Source: Neoarius graeffei
Lineage: Eukaryota; Chordata; Actinopteri; Siluriformes; Ariidae
Length of the DNA stretch: 64,000 nt
Assembly (NCBI RefSeq): GCF_027579695.1
Contig: NC_083577.1
Location: forward strand, 91,774,016 to 91,838,015
Direction: 5' to 3'
Part shown: one piece after another, positions 39,566 to 50,237 of the stretch
Position numbering within the stretch: the first letter of the stretch is position 1
Layout of the letters: the number at the start of each line of letters is the position of its first letter
Translations under genes and position numbers: made by a program
Notes under the pieces: generated by a model
The model's input: only the letters and a program-made list of their open reading frames with translations
What the model was told of the DNA's origin: nothing
Database searches by the model: none

Positions 39566-41620
39566 ATGCAGTCAGTCAGATCAAGTCTTAAACTCCTCTC
39601 TGAGTCTCCTCATAACAGCCCACTGCACTACAGTGGAGCTTCTCCAAGAAAGATATTCCACACTTCAGAAACATCTGGAGGACTTTTTACGGTTGAGTCT
39701 TCAGATTTCATTTACATCCAGGTCTCTTGAGATTTAATCAATATTCTGGAATAATTACCAGAGTGCTAGATACATCCAGCTGAGGCTTTCTATTTTAAAT
39801 TATACAGACAATTATTATTATTTCTGAAACATCTACACCTTCCGATTTGAGGAACATCCAGGATCATGTTCAGATTTCCTCAAGATTTATGAGAATTGTG
39901 ATTTTTATGTCTTAATCCAAGAGAAACTTCACATTAATTAATTAATTCATTCATTCATTAACAATGAGAACCTATAAATTTCAGAATAATCCAGGATCTT
40001 GAAATCTTCAGAAATTTGGAACATCCAGGAGAAACTCTACAAGAGCCAAGTTATTAAATCTTCAGAAAAAATCAGAGGCAACCTCAGATTTCAGGAACAT
40101 CCAGAAGAACAATACAACCATAAAATGTCTATGTAGAGGAGAAAATGAACATTCCTTAGTGAAGAACTCCATGTCAGAGGTTAAAATTCTCAATGTGTAG
40201 CATAAAAAATGTCCCGTCAGTCGGATTCTGTGGCAGAACAGAATTTCAACACTGAGCTCGAGTGAGTCTGAGAGACACTTAGACATCTAAGAGCAGGAGG
40301 AGGTGTTTCCTCACCTCTCTGTGTGTGTGTGAGAGAGAGAGAGAAAGGAACTCACCTGTGAGAGGTAGTAACACTGAAGATAAGTCAGCTGTACATAGGA
40401 GGGGTTAGAGAGAGAGAGATACAGAAAGAGAGGGAGAGACAGAGGACTTCAATCTTTCTCAGCTATAATGGTCTTGTCTTAGAAGTGGGCAGGAATTCCC
40501 CAGTGTTGAGTTTGTGTATCTATACTGTGTGTGTGTGAGACCCTGTTTTGAGCCTCCAGCTTCTCTTCCTCATCAACAAAAATATGGAAACACCACAGAA
40601 CCTCAGAAGTACTTCAGAAAACCGTCTGAATCTTCAGTAAGTCCTGACAGTTCAGTATTTCATGACAGTGGGAAGATCTCATCTGTTTTTCAAAAAAGCT
40701 GGAAGGGCAATAAACAGGAACGTGTGACATGGAAAAGGCAGAACGTAAACTAAGATGATGTCAGTGTATTTGCTGTTAAACACTGATTCTGTACAAATAG
40801 TTCCACTGCACTGATCTGAAGATGAAAGGCAACCTCAACTGAGTGATTGATCAGAAAGTGTTGATTAGTTTTCTATAACAGCAGCTCTGACAGCAATGCA
40901 GCTACAATAGTAACAATTACACAATAGGAACAGCTCATTCACATGCACTTGTCCGGTGGATACTTCACATAAACAAATGAAAAAAGGTTTGTAATAGCTC
41001 ATATATGGTGAAGTTTTCTATAAGGAGGCATTTCCTTAATTTGGAAGGAGTCTTCAGTGTCAACTTTGTATCAGTTAGAGGTAAAGCTGCCTTTTCTGTT
41101 AAGGAAAAGTCTTCAAAACAGAGGAATTTTTCAGAGCTCTATTCAGGGGGAAAGACTCCTCAGTAATCAAAACTGACTAAATTCCCCCCAAAACAAATTA
41201 ATTTTGTATTTATTCTGCTCCCTAGCATCCCATTAGGTACTAGGTTTCCAAAGTAATAAAAATCACATTGCACATTGATAGCTGAACATTTAGGACAGTG
41301 TTGTGATCACAAAGCTCAATAACCAATGTTGGGGACACAATAGGAATGTAAATTTCCCTGCATTGTGAATGTGTGTAATGAGCCAGAGTTTGTTTCTAAC
41401 AGCAAGGCATCTGTGTTATTTCTCATTGCAAGCCTGTAATTACATAGCCCCAGTTATTACTGACCATCACACCCAGTCATTAACACACACACGCACACAC
41501 ACACGGCACTGATCTGACCTCCATACCGAAACACACTAACACATGCAAACACACACTTACCTGCACACCAGTGCCTTTGAAATTAGAAGTGTATGAACAG
41601 ATTATCCCCATAGGGTAACA
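39566..41620. other. 5' flank of tspear, unassigned
   Basis: The promoter and 5' UTR should lie at its left end, but no convincing TATA or initiator is identifiable. (GT)n/(GA)n tracts occur at 40321-40346 and 40409-40420, and CA repeats at about 41484-41503. No gene or transposon recognised. Confidence 0.4.
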
Positions 41621-41624
41621 GGTA

Positions 41625-41775
41625 AAATTTGGTGTTCCACAAGGTTCTGTTCTAGGCCCACTACTCTTTTCTCTATATAGGCTACCTCTGGGTACAATTT
41701 TTTGTAAACCTGGTATTACTTTCCACTGCTATGCTGATAAAACACTGCTGTATGTTTCAGCAAAGCCAGATGACA
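41625..41775 (+). pseudogene. RT fragment of the copy A/C LINE family
   Basis: Nucleotide match to the RT core: TTTGGTGTTCCACAAGGTTC, TTTCCACTGCTATGCTGATA, TGTATGTTTCAGCAAAGCC. The YADD motif is YADK here. About 150 bp only. Confidence 0.85.
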
Positions 41776-41826
41776 AACAGAGCCACTGGAGCACAGGGAG
41801 ATTGGCACATAGCCATATGGAGGTTA

Positions 41827-42596
41827 ATGCTTGTGTCACACATTGCCGTTTCAGCCTTGCATATGTACAGCATATCAGGATATGTGGCAGTAAGAAAGGA
41901 ACATCACAGCATTGCCAGCTTACGTAGCTATTACTCTAGGCTGCATAACACAATCTCCTTGTAAGCCAGGGTGCAGCGTATTTTTAAGTCTGCATTTAAA
42001 AATCCTTAGCACATATATAGCAGCTTTGATATGTCACACATACTGTACATCATGTGTATGCCATAAAAATGAAAGCTACACAGCAGTGATGCAACAGGAA
42101 CGTTGCTCGAACACTTATTACACCGTGCGAATGCTTTAGTTGACATGTGTCTGATGAAGGTGGCTCTAGGGCTGGCTGGGTGGATGCAGCTGATGTCTTC
42201 CCTCTTCCCTTGCCCTTCTTGGGTCCTGACTTCTTCGCTGGCATGATGCTTTCTTGACTGTGACAAATAACAACGAATGCAGCATGGGGCCCCCTTTTAT
42301 ACCCACCTGTGAACGCCGCAGATACACCACAAGTACGCAGCAGCAACGTCACACATAAGAATGAAATGCCACGCCAACGAAATGGTTACGCCACGGCAAC
42401 ACATCATACATCATACATACACCTCAGTACACCATAACTTTACGTCCCTTGAACCCCATACAAACCCTAGATATGCCACAGTAATGCCACACATACATCA
42501 CAGGACTTTAATTTTGGACAAAATACACCTCATTTCTTGGCATTTGACCCACATGCCACTTACATGGCAAGATACAAGACAGTGTGACATAAGCAT
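41827..42596. mobile_element. Possible ~770-bp non-autonomous transposon
   Basis: Left ATGCTTGTGTCACAC and right GTGTGACATAAGCAT are inverted. The element interrupts a GGTTGGGACATAGCC minisatellite (pieces at 41779-41826 and 42605-42960). The target duplication is unclear. The interior encodes a small basic frame on the minus strand. Confidence 0.5.
42137..42244 (-). CDS. Small basic ORF of unknown function
   Basis: From the ATG at 42244: MPAKKSGPKKGKGRGKTSAA, followed by a Pro/Ser-rich stretch (STQPALEPPSSDTCQLKHSH) and stop by about 42137 in a longer open frame. The lysine-rich start could bind nucleic acid. TTTTATA at 42294-42300 (TATAAAA on this strand) lies about 50 bp upstream. No family recognised; may be the first exon of the surrounding element. 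Confidence 0.3.
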
Positions 42597-42604
42597 AAGG
42601 AAAT

Positions 42605-42960
42605 TGTAACATCACTTTAGGAAAATTTGGACATAGCCACAGGTAGGTAGGGAGGTTGTGACAGAATGAAAAGAAGTTAGGGAGGTTGGGATATAGCCAT
42701 AGGGGGATTGAGAGGTTGGAACAGACCTGTAGGAAGTTTGTGACATTACCCTAAAGAAGTAAGGTGGTTGGGATGGAGCCACAGGGAGATAGGGAGGTTG
42801 TGGCACAATGGCAGGGATGAAGGGAGGTTGGCATAGGGACAGAGCCAAAGTGAGGTTGGGACATAGCCACAATGGAGGTAGGGAGGTTGGGACAGGATCA
42901 TAGGGAGGTGGCAGGGAGGTTAGGACAGAGCCACAAGGAAGTTGGGATATCGAAGTATGA
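42605..42960 (+). repeat. Minisatellite, GGTTGGGACATAGCCA type
   Basis: About 11 units of the same family as 31003 and 32575 (GGGAGGTTGGGATATAGCCA, AAGTGAGGTTGGGACATAGC). It lies outside the tspear gene. Confidence 0.85.
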
Positions 42961-42999
42961 AGGTTGTGACAGACAGTTTGTTAATGATGGAGTGTCTGC

Positions 43000-43110
43000 C
43001 CACTTTATGTTCCAGAGCATCCTCATGTCTGTGTTACTTTCTGGCTACCTTTTAGTTATGTTGTCATTGCTATTCTTGCCAGAGTCCTTTCTTGCTGTTA
43101 TCACACAATG
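43000..43110 (+). mobile_element. LINE 3' UTR scrap (copy A/C family)
   Basis: CTTTATGTTCCAGAGCATCC, TTACTTTCTGGCTACC, TTTTAGTTATGTTGTCAT align with the start of the copy A 3' UTR at about 16123-16200. Confidence 0.65.
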
Positions 43111-43129
43111 TATTAAAGAGAAAGGGTTA

Positions 43130-43830
43130 TTCCAATCCTGAAGAAACCCACTCTGGATCACTCTGACATCAGCAACTACTGACTGGTATCACTTCTCTCT
43201 TTTCTTTCTAAAATCCTTGAAGGCACTGTCTACAATCAACCGTCTCTCTACCTCTCACAGAGCAACCTCCAAGATTCTAACCAGTCTGGCCTCAAAGCAG
43301 CACATTCCACAGAGACTGCCATTTTGGCAGTCACTAAAAAGGTACATGCTGCTAGGTCAGTCAACTATCATCAGTCCTCATCCTCCTTGACCTTTCAGCA
43401 GCATCTGACACAGTCAACCACAAGACTCTCTTTTCCATCCTCATCAGTCTTGGAAATTGCGACACAGCATGGCACTGGTTTGCTTCCTACATGGAACATC
43501 AGCCATATCAGGTGACATGGAGGGGCTCCACATCAGCTCCATGCAGTTTCCACTGGTGTCCCACAAGGCTCACTTGGTCTTCTTCTGTTCTCCCTTTATA
43601 CTCAATTTCTTGGTGAGGTCATATTCTCATATGGGTTCTCATACCACTCCTATGCAAATCACACTCAACTCATCCTCTCTTTTCTTCCCTCAGGCATTCA
43701 TGTTTCTGCTGTCATCTTAGCATGTCTCGCAGACATCATATCACAGACAGTAGCTCATCAGCTGAAATATAATCCCAGCAAAACTGAAGTGCTGTTCATC
43801 CCAGGTGATTCATTCCCACATTAGGTTCTT
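43130..43830 (+). pseudogene. L2 LINE reverse transcriptase fragment
   Basis: A decayed plus-strand RT: ILKKPTLDHSDISNY, QSGLKAAHSTETAILAV, LDLSAASDTVNHKTLFSIL and VSHKAHLVFFCSPFIL-type relics in shifting frames, then LKYNPSKTEVLF. Same clade as 62680-64000. It stops at the 5' LTR of the Gypsy element. Confidence 0.75.
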
Positions 43831-43841
43831 GTGATCTCCCT

Positions 43842-44427
43842 TGTGACAGCAGCCCCAGAAAATTACCATCAAAGCAGTGCTCTGCTCCTCACCCAACCAC
43901 TCCTAGAGTGTTGAAGAAACAGCAGCACTTCAGCACTATTGTTTTGGACAGCCAGAAGCAGCGCAACCAAGGGGCGGATCTACTGATCACTATGCCTGGA
44001 GTGGCATAATCAGCGCTTTAATTCACTCTCCTCAAACAGCCAGGGGAGTATAAAAAGGCACTGTGGCTCTCAGAGATTAGTTGATTTGTGGATGTGTACT
44101 GTGGCTCATGTGCACTCTCCCTCTCTGTTTTGTGGCAGGAAACCTTGCTGACAATGAGAAGGGAGACAACGAGCTTGAGCCTGTTGTGTGCTTCACCAGT
44201 GAACGCTCCTGCTTTCCCCACCTCTGGGAAGCCGACAACCAGCGGCAGCCAGCAACTCCACTCTAGGCCAGCTTGGGCTGCCCACCCCTGCATTGCTCTC
44301 ACTCTACATTCCCAGATCCCAGGTCACTTTGCCTGCACTTATTTACCATTAAAAATTCACCAGGTTTTTGCACGAAGACTTGGGTTTTGTGTCTGTGTTC
44401 TCCCCACTTTGCAGTGTGAGGCTTACA
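43842..44427 (+). repeat. 5' LTR
   Basis: About 586 bp, starting TGTGACAGC and ending near TTACA before TGGTGGAG. It contains GAGTATAAAAAGGCAC (TATA box) and shares long blocks with the 3' LTR (ATTGTTTTGGACAGCCAGAAG). Confidence 0.85.
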
Positions 44428-44639
44428 ATGGTGGAGAATGTGGGCATGAACATGACACCCCCACCCATCCTCCACATGGAACCATTCCTGTAGCACCTCC
44501 TGGAGACCAGCTGGCAACAACAATAGGTGACCAAAGAACTAGATAAAGATCTCAAATTCGCCACTCAGGAGGTGCTGCAGTCAACAAGTCAGAGCCTCTT
44601 TCCTCCCAGGGCACCTCCCAGACCCCTGCCAGGAGGTTC

Positions 44640-45292
44640 TTTGTCTGCTCCCTAAGCTCACCCAGCGGACAATGTGGAGGCTTTCTTGTATACATTTGAG
44701 CAGACAGCATAAAGGAAGGGCTGGCCAGAAGAAAATGGGCTCAGGCTTTGGCTCCCCTCCTCATGGGTGAAGCCCAGCTGGCCTACTTCGGCCTCCCACC
44801 AGTCTCGGCAGAGGATTACCCCATCCTGAAGGAGCAGATCTTGGGGTATTGTAGGTTCTTCTCCTGCCATGCTGCGATGGAGTTCCACATCTGGCCTATT
44901 GGGCTGTCATCAACCCCTACTACCAAAGGGATGCACTGTTGAGGACTGCCAAGAGCTGGCTGCAGCCTGAGCAGCGCTCAGCAATGCAGGTTGTAGAGCA
45001 GGTCACTATGAACTGGTTCCTCTGGACCCTTCCCACTGAGGAGTGCATGGCTTTTGGGATGAGGGACCCCAAAACCCTCACTGAGCTGGTGGATGTACTA
45101 GTGTGCACCCTGGCGACCTTGGACCTGAGTAAACAGAAGATTGAGAAAATGATGATGGAACACCTGCCCCCACATCCTGGACCAACTCAGGGCCCAGAAG
45201 GTGCCTGCCCCATCCCAGTCCCTCTCCGAGGCCTCTTGATGAGCCCATGCCCACTGCACCCAAGCAACCTCTCAGAAACCATGGCTAGCTGA
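44640..45292 (+). pseudogene. Gypsy gag fragment
   Basis: Two frames: 44748-44942 with LLMGEAQLAYFGLPPVSAED and ILKEQILGYCRFF, then 44939-45292 with AKSWLQPEQRSAMQVVEQVT, LPTEECMAFGMRDPKTLTEL. The layout resembles the SCAN-like capsid C-terminal segment of fish Gypsy gag proteins. No zinc knuckle (C-C-H-C) is recognisable, and the N-terminus is decayed. Confidence 0.75.
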
Positions 45293-45349
45293 CTGCACCA
45301 TCCGCTCACCCTCCAGCCCTCATCTTCCGAGTGCTCCTGGGCAAGTGGA

Positions 45350-45720
45350 GGAATGGCCAGTGGAGGCCCTCCTTGACTCCAGCAGCACCATTACCCTGGC
45401 TTGGCCCTCAATCCTGCTTGTGGCTGTGGGGTGCAGTGGTACTGACAAGGTTACCTGTGTGCATGGGGATGCACAACAGGTGGCCACCACCCATGTCAAG
45501 AACAGGAATGAGAGAGGTGGGTGAAAATTAACCATTGGTGTGGTACCTGACTTCCCTGTCCTCCTCCTTCTCGATCGAGACTGGCCTGGGTTATCATAGG
45601 AGCTGCTCAGCTCCTGGAGGACAAGGCGATGGTGTACCCCATGGAGACCAGTGGACCGCACCCCACTGCTCCAAGATATGTGCCTGGCTGGGGGGCACAA
45701 GGACACTGAGGCCCACACTG
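45350..45720 (+). pseudogene. Gypsy protease region
   Basis: The frame reads VEALLDSSSTITLAWPSILL, the pepsin-like active-site strand with DSS where D-S/T-G is usual, then VTCVHGDAQQVATTHV and a shifted DRDWPG-like end. Frameshifts occur near 45535. Confidence 0.6.
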
Positions 45721-45829
45721 TAGAAGATGAATCACCCACTGCCTCTAACCCACTTCTGTGTGTGTAAGCAGGTGATATGCGAAGGGAACTTTGGGTGGGA
45801 ACAGAAGCAGGATGAACAGCTAAAGAACT

Positions 45830-46470
45830 GTTGGGGCAGGTCTGCATGGTAGAAGGGGAGGACCAACAACCAGGGCAGCCCCTCCTCCATACCTACTTCC
45901 TGGTCCACCAGGGCCTGCTCTACCAGCATACACAGTGCCAGGGCCAAGAAGTGGACTTGCTGGTAGTTCCCCTCTCCAAGGTGGATGTCATAATGCACCT
46001 GACCCACTCCAATCCTCTAGGGGGGTCACATAATGAGCTACAATTCCCTAGAGAAAATCAAAGACTGCTTCACCTGGCCAGGGATGAACACCAAGATCAA
46101 GAACTTCTACCAGTATTGCCCCCAGTGCCAATGGACCATCCCACACCACTCTGCTCTTGCCCCACTAGTGTCGCTACTTATCATTATTGTTCCCTTTGAA
46201 AGAGTGAGCATGGATCTGGTGGGCCCCCTCCTGAAGTCCACCCAGGGTCATGAGTATATCCTTGTCATCATGGACTATGCAACCTGCTATCCCAAGGCAG
46301 TGCCCCTCTGCAAGGCCACCTCAAAGAACATTGCCCAGGAGCTTGTTCTGCTCTTCTCCCATGTGGGGCTCCCTAAAGACCTCCTCAATGACCAAGGTAC
46401 ACCTTTTGTCTCCAAACTCATGGCTGATGTGTGCTGGTTGTTGCAGCACATGACCTGGTTGACAGGCTGA
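45830..46470 (+). pseudogene. Gypsy integrase, truncated
   Basis: The zinc-finger part is decayed (FTWPGMNTKIKNFYQYCPQC keeps the Cys pair). The catalytic core shows VSMDLVGPLLKSTQGHEYIL (first Asp) and LLNDQGTPFVSKLMAD (second Asp). The frame then passes directly into RT sequence at about 46460, so the third catalytic Glu, the C-terminal domain and the first half of RT are deleted. Confidence 0.85.
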
Positions 46471-47330
46471 GGAGGGATATGACTAAGGGCTACTGGTAAG
46501 TGGCCCTAATGCCCCAGGTCCACTCCAAAACTGCCTTCTTCACCACATCAGGCCAATGGCAGTACCAGGTTCTTGTCTTCACCCTCCATGGGGTGCCAGA
46601 CTCCTTCCAACACCTCATGGACATTGTCCTCTGCCCCCACCGGAACTTTGCCACAGCCTATCTCAATTAAGTGATCATCCATTTGTCCACCTCAGCTGAT
46701 CACCTGCCCCACCTCAAATCCATCCTGGGGGAGCTGAGGAAGGCTGAGTGAACCGCCAACCCCCAGAAGAACCATCTGGGACTGACTGAGGCACAGTACT
46801 AGGGCTACCATATTGGTCAAGGCCTGCTGAAGCCCCAGGCCAAGAAGATAGAGGCCATACAGTATTACCCCCAGCCCACCACCAAGTGACAGGTACATGC
46901 CCTTTTGGGGTTAGCAGTTATTACCATAGATTTGTGCCTAACTTCTCTTCTCTAGTCTCTCCCCTCTCAGATCTAACCAAGAAGGTGGAGCCAGACAAGG
47001 TCAAGTGGACCAGCCAGACAGAGCAGGCATTCCAGGCCCTGAAGAAGGCCCTCACAACCACCCCCGACCTCCGAAACCCAGCCTTTGATTGCCCAGATGG
47101 ATGATTTCGAGATGGGCCGGGATGCTGTGCTGTCATAGGTCATATAGGGTGAAGAGCATCCCATGCTGTTTATCAGCCACAAGCTACTCCCAGCAGAAAG
47201 GAACTACATGGCTGTGGAGAGAGAAGCTCTCACCGTCAAGAAGGCAATAGCCAAGCTGAGGTATTATTCGGCCAGTCATCACTTCACGTTGGTCACCCAC
47301 CATGCCCCCACTCCAGTAGATGGCAGCTGC
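46455..47330 (+). pseudogene. Gypsy reverse transcriptase and RNase H remnant
   Basis: Begins at the RT motif A region (RRDMTKGYW). Motif C reads YLN followed by a stop where YLDD is expected. Further stops at about 46751, 46801 and 46888. The connection/RNase H part follows: VSSYYHRFVPNFSSLVSPLS, WTSQTEQAFQALKKALT, then KLLPAERNYMAVEREALTV. Clearly dead. Confidence 0.85.
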
Positions 47331-47499
47331 CAAGAACATAAATTCTCATGTTACTTACTGGTTCTTGTCATTATAGGACTTCTCTTTCCAGATTTAATAC
47401 AGAATAGGGACCCAGCATGGGAATGCCAAAAGCCTCTCCAGAAGCTACAGCCTTTGGGCTGAGCCTTGGAGGACAGTAGGCCCAGAGCTAAGGGGGGGA

Positions 47500-48017
47500 T
47501 GTGATGGCCACTCCAGGAAACCACCATCAAAGCAGCACTCCACTCTTTGCCCAACTGCTCCTACAGTGCTGAAGAAACAGCAGCGCTTCAGCACTATTGT
47601 TTTGGACAGCCAGAAGCAGTGTGGCCAGGGGGCGGGACCCACTAATCACATATGCCTGGAACAACATAATCACCACCTTAATTCACCCTCCTCAAGGAGC
47701 CAGGGGAGTATAAAAAGGTGCTGGAGCTCTTAGTGGTTGTTTGATTCACAGATCCGTACTGTGGCTCATGTGCTTTCTCCCTTTCTATTATGTGGCAGAA
47801 AACCTTGCTGACAATGAGGAGGAAGATGAAGAGCTCGAGCCTGTTGCATGCTTCACTAGTGGCTGCCCCGATCTCCCTGCCTCTGGGAAGCCGACAACCT
47901 CTGGTGCAGTCAGCGGTGGCCAGCGACTTCACTCTAGGTTGGCTTAGGCTGCCTGCCCCCTGCATGGACTGCACCACTCTCACTCTACACTCCCCATTCA
48001 CTTCCCCTACACTTACT
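47500..48017 (+). repeat. 3' LTR (truncated at its 3' end)
   Basis: Starts TGTGATGGCC after the polypurine tract. It contains GGGGAGTATAAAAAGGTGC and aligns along the 5' LTR until TACACTTA. The last ~80 bp of the 5' LTR are missing. The LTRs differ at many sites, so the insertion is old. Confidence 0.85.
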
Positions 48018-48984
48018 GTATGTGGTATGGGATGTAGTTGGTGACTATACAAATAAACTGACTTGCCTTGACTGTAAGTGTGATGTTGACTGTATTAATG
48101 TTGAAGGACACACACACACACCTATGCCTAGAGGAAGTCTCAGGGAAAAAGCTGATGGAAATTTTATCTGTACGTTCACACATCCAGACTCCCAACTCCA
48201 TTGTCTGACTGAGGCTTCATTACCCACAATTCTCTGGGCTTACCTCATCAGTCAGCAACACTCACGATCATAGCAAATCTGCAGTCATTAGTATGAGTCA
48301 AAACTGATATCTTTTAGAGAAAAATTATGGAAAATAATATTTTATAGGGGGATAGGCTCCAGCTTGCCTGCGACCCTGTAGAACAGGATAAAGCAGCTAG
48401 AGATAATGAGATGAGATGAGAATATTTAATAGGATCTTCACTATTGTCTCTGTGTGTATGCGTGTGTCTTTTTTTTAATCAGAGGATGCAATACAGCCTC
48501 AGCTGAACACATCAAAGCCTTCACACACTTTTAATCAACTTCAACATTCAGCCATGAGATGTTATCTGAGAGAGATAGACATGTGTATCTGATGGCCACT
48601 CCAGCTTTAGCTCACTCTGATAAGTCTCTCTCTCACGCATTGTGTTTATCAGCCATGTTTCCAGAGTCGTTAGCACAACCTAACTGAAGGAACTAAGTAT
48701 GTGAGATGGAAATTAAACAGCAAGTTATAACTGTAAATTCTTCATTGTAATCACCACTTTGTTAATCTAAATATTAATGCCTTTACAGTTTTATTGATTT
48801 TTTTACTGTTCACTACTGGTGGTAATTCTGATAAGCTACTATACAAATACAAGTATATGTAAGTAAAGTTTGTTATAATGAAATAAGTACAGTATACCTT
48901 GTTCATAAGTGTATTTGGTACCAGAGCACATTGGGTCAAAGGTTAATTGGTGATTTTGTGATTGTGTCAGTTGTATCATAAGGG
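48018..48984. other. Mostly unassigned, with a SINE type II tail
   Basis: 48346-48415 is a 5'-truncated SINE type II tail (GGATAGGCTCCAGCTTGCC to GAGATAATGAGATGAGATG) between imperfect AATATTTTATAG and AATATTTAATAG repeats. The remainder has no recognised element or gene. Confidence 0.6.
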
Positions 48985-49165
48985 CTGCTGTTTGGAGAGG
49001 ACATGGAAAAGACTTTGGGATGGCCTCAAAGATGTTCTGGCAAACCATTCAGCACCTCAGAAGGGGAAACAAGACCATACACAAACTCAGTTGAGGAACT
49101 GTGGGGAGTGCTGACCTTGACTGAGGGTACTGTTGAGTGACAGAAGGAGCACATTGAGGAACTTC
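48985..49165 (+). pseudogene. Rex3/RTE-like LINE fragment
   Basis: A plus-strand relic KMFWQTIQHLRRGNKTIH, the conserved FWQT-RLR-GK segment before the RT domain of RTE-type elements, followed by stops. About 60 codons remain. Confidence 0.55.
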
Positions 49166-49339
49166 TTACTAAGTGGACACACCCTCTGTTCTTTGTACAC
49201 TTCTTATCACCCTGAGAACACCATCCTTAGAGTGAAGCATAGTCATGGTAGTGCCAGATTGAGAGTTCCCCTTGACCCCTTGGTTGTTTCTGACTTTACT
49301 CGTTCACTGAGTTGGTGGTCTCCTCAAGGCAGAGTCACA

Positions 49340-49429
49340 GTTGTGCCATATTCTTTACATTTTTTTAAATAATGGATTTAATGTTATTCTTCAGTATGTT
49401 TTTTTGGTATATTTTACATCCAAACCCTG

Positions 49430-49477
<48 letters not shown>

Positions 49478-49478
49478 G
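49340..49478. repeat. Tc1-like scrap and (ATT)n microsatellite
   Basis: 49344-49425 resembles 55824-55915 of the Tc1-like element at 54401 (TGCCATATTCTTT, AATGGATTTAATG). It is followed by about 16 ATT units at 49430-49477. Confidence 0.65.
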
Positions 49479-49486
49479 GTAATGTA

Positions 49487-49725
49487 CAGTTCCCTCCACA
49501 ATTATTGGCACCCCTTGTAAAGATTAGTCAAAAGGGTTTTTAAAAAATCCACCTTTTTGAAGTCGCTTTATCTGAGAAAAATCCAACCTTTAATTGAAAT
49601 AAATTTATTCAGAGAAAAAAATCCCTCATCAAGAAATAATTATTTTCAACAAAAACACATGTGCCACTATTACTGGCACCCTTGGAAATTATAGTGAACA
49701 CAATGTAACTGAACCATGTTTCCGA
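49487..49725. mobile_element. Tc1-like TIR fragment (CAGTTCCCTCCACAATTATTGG)
   Basis: Starts after a TA with CAGTTCCCTCCACAATTA, then AAGTCGCTTTATCTGAG and ATCAAGAAATAATTATTTTC. A second member of the family lies at 57690-57895. No transposase seen. Confidence 0.65.
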
Positions 49726-50237
49726 CTTAAATTGTACATTTTTGAGTTGATCAAATGAATCATACTGTCATCAGTATGAAACTCTTACTTCAGCCCTTTC
49801 TTAGGATAAACTCTTTCAGTCTCTGGAACTGTGTTGAAAAAAGTAAGCTTTTTTTTTTTACTGTAATAGAGATTTCACTCTGTTTTTTCGTGTGCGCTCA
49901 GGTTGGTAAGTTGGAACATTTTATACCTAACTTGGCTGTGTTTACCACTAAGTTAGTAAAAAATAAGGGCTCAGGGGAATTTTAGCTCCTCCCTAGTGTG
50001 AGTGTGTGTTGGGATTGATGTGGGTTCTCATGCATTTACACCTGCCACAGTAAAGACCAACACTTCCGCTCTTTAAATCTCCTGATAGAGACAGGGTGTG
50101 AACTCTAAAGCACCTCAACATGCTCTGATCTCTAGCCTGACAGAACCTCAGTGGTTCACCACAAACACCAGCTCTTTAATGAGGCACTTCAAGAACTCAA
50201 ACTGTACTAACATTTCTCAAATTAAGAGGTGAATTTA
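49726..50237. other. Unassigned; possible L2 ORF2 scrap
   Basis: 50110-50210 vaguely recalls an L2 ORF2 N-terminal end (VVHHKHQLFNEALQELKLY). Otherwise unrecognised. Confidence 0.3.

Larger units (their letters stand above)
43842..48017 (+). mobile_element. Gypsy-type LTR retrotransposon, Gmr1-like pol order
   Basis: 5' LTR 43842-44427, 3' LTR 47500-48017 (3' truncated), polypurine tract AAGGGGGGGA just before 47500, and a primer-binding-like TGGTGGAGAATGTGGGC at 44429. The interior order is gag, protease, integrase, reverse transcriptase, RNase H. Integrase before RT is the copia-like order known for Gmr1-type Gypsy elements of fish and other deuterostomes. Stops, frameshifts and an internal deletion make it defective. 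Confidence 0.9.

Noticed and set aside
43842..48017. Endogenous retrovirus
   Set aside because: No envelope-like frame between RNase H and the 3' LTR, and the pol order and motifs fit a Gypsy-type retrotransposon.
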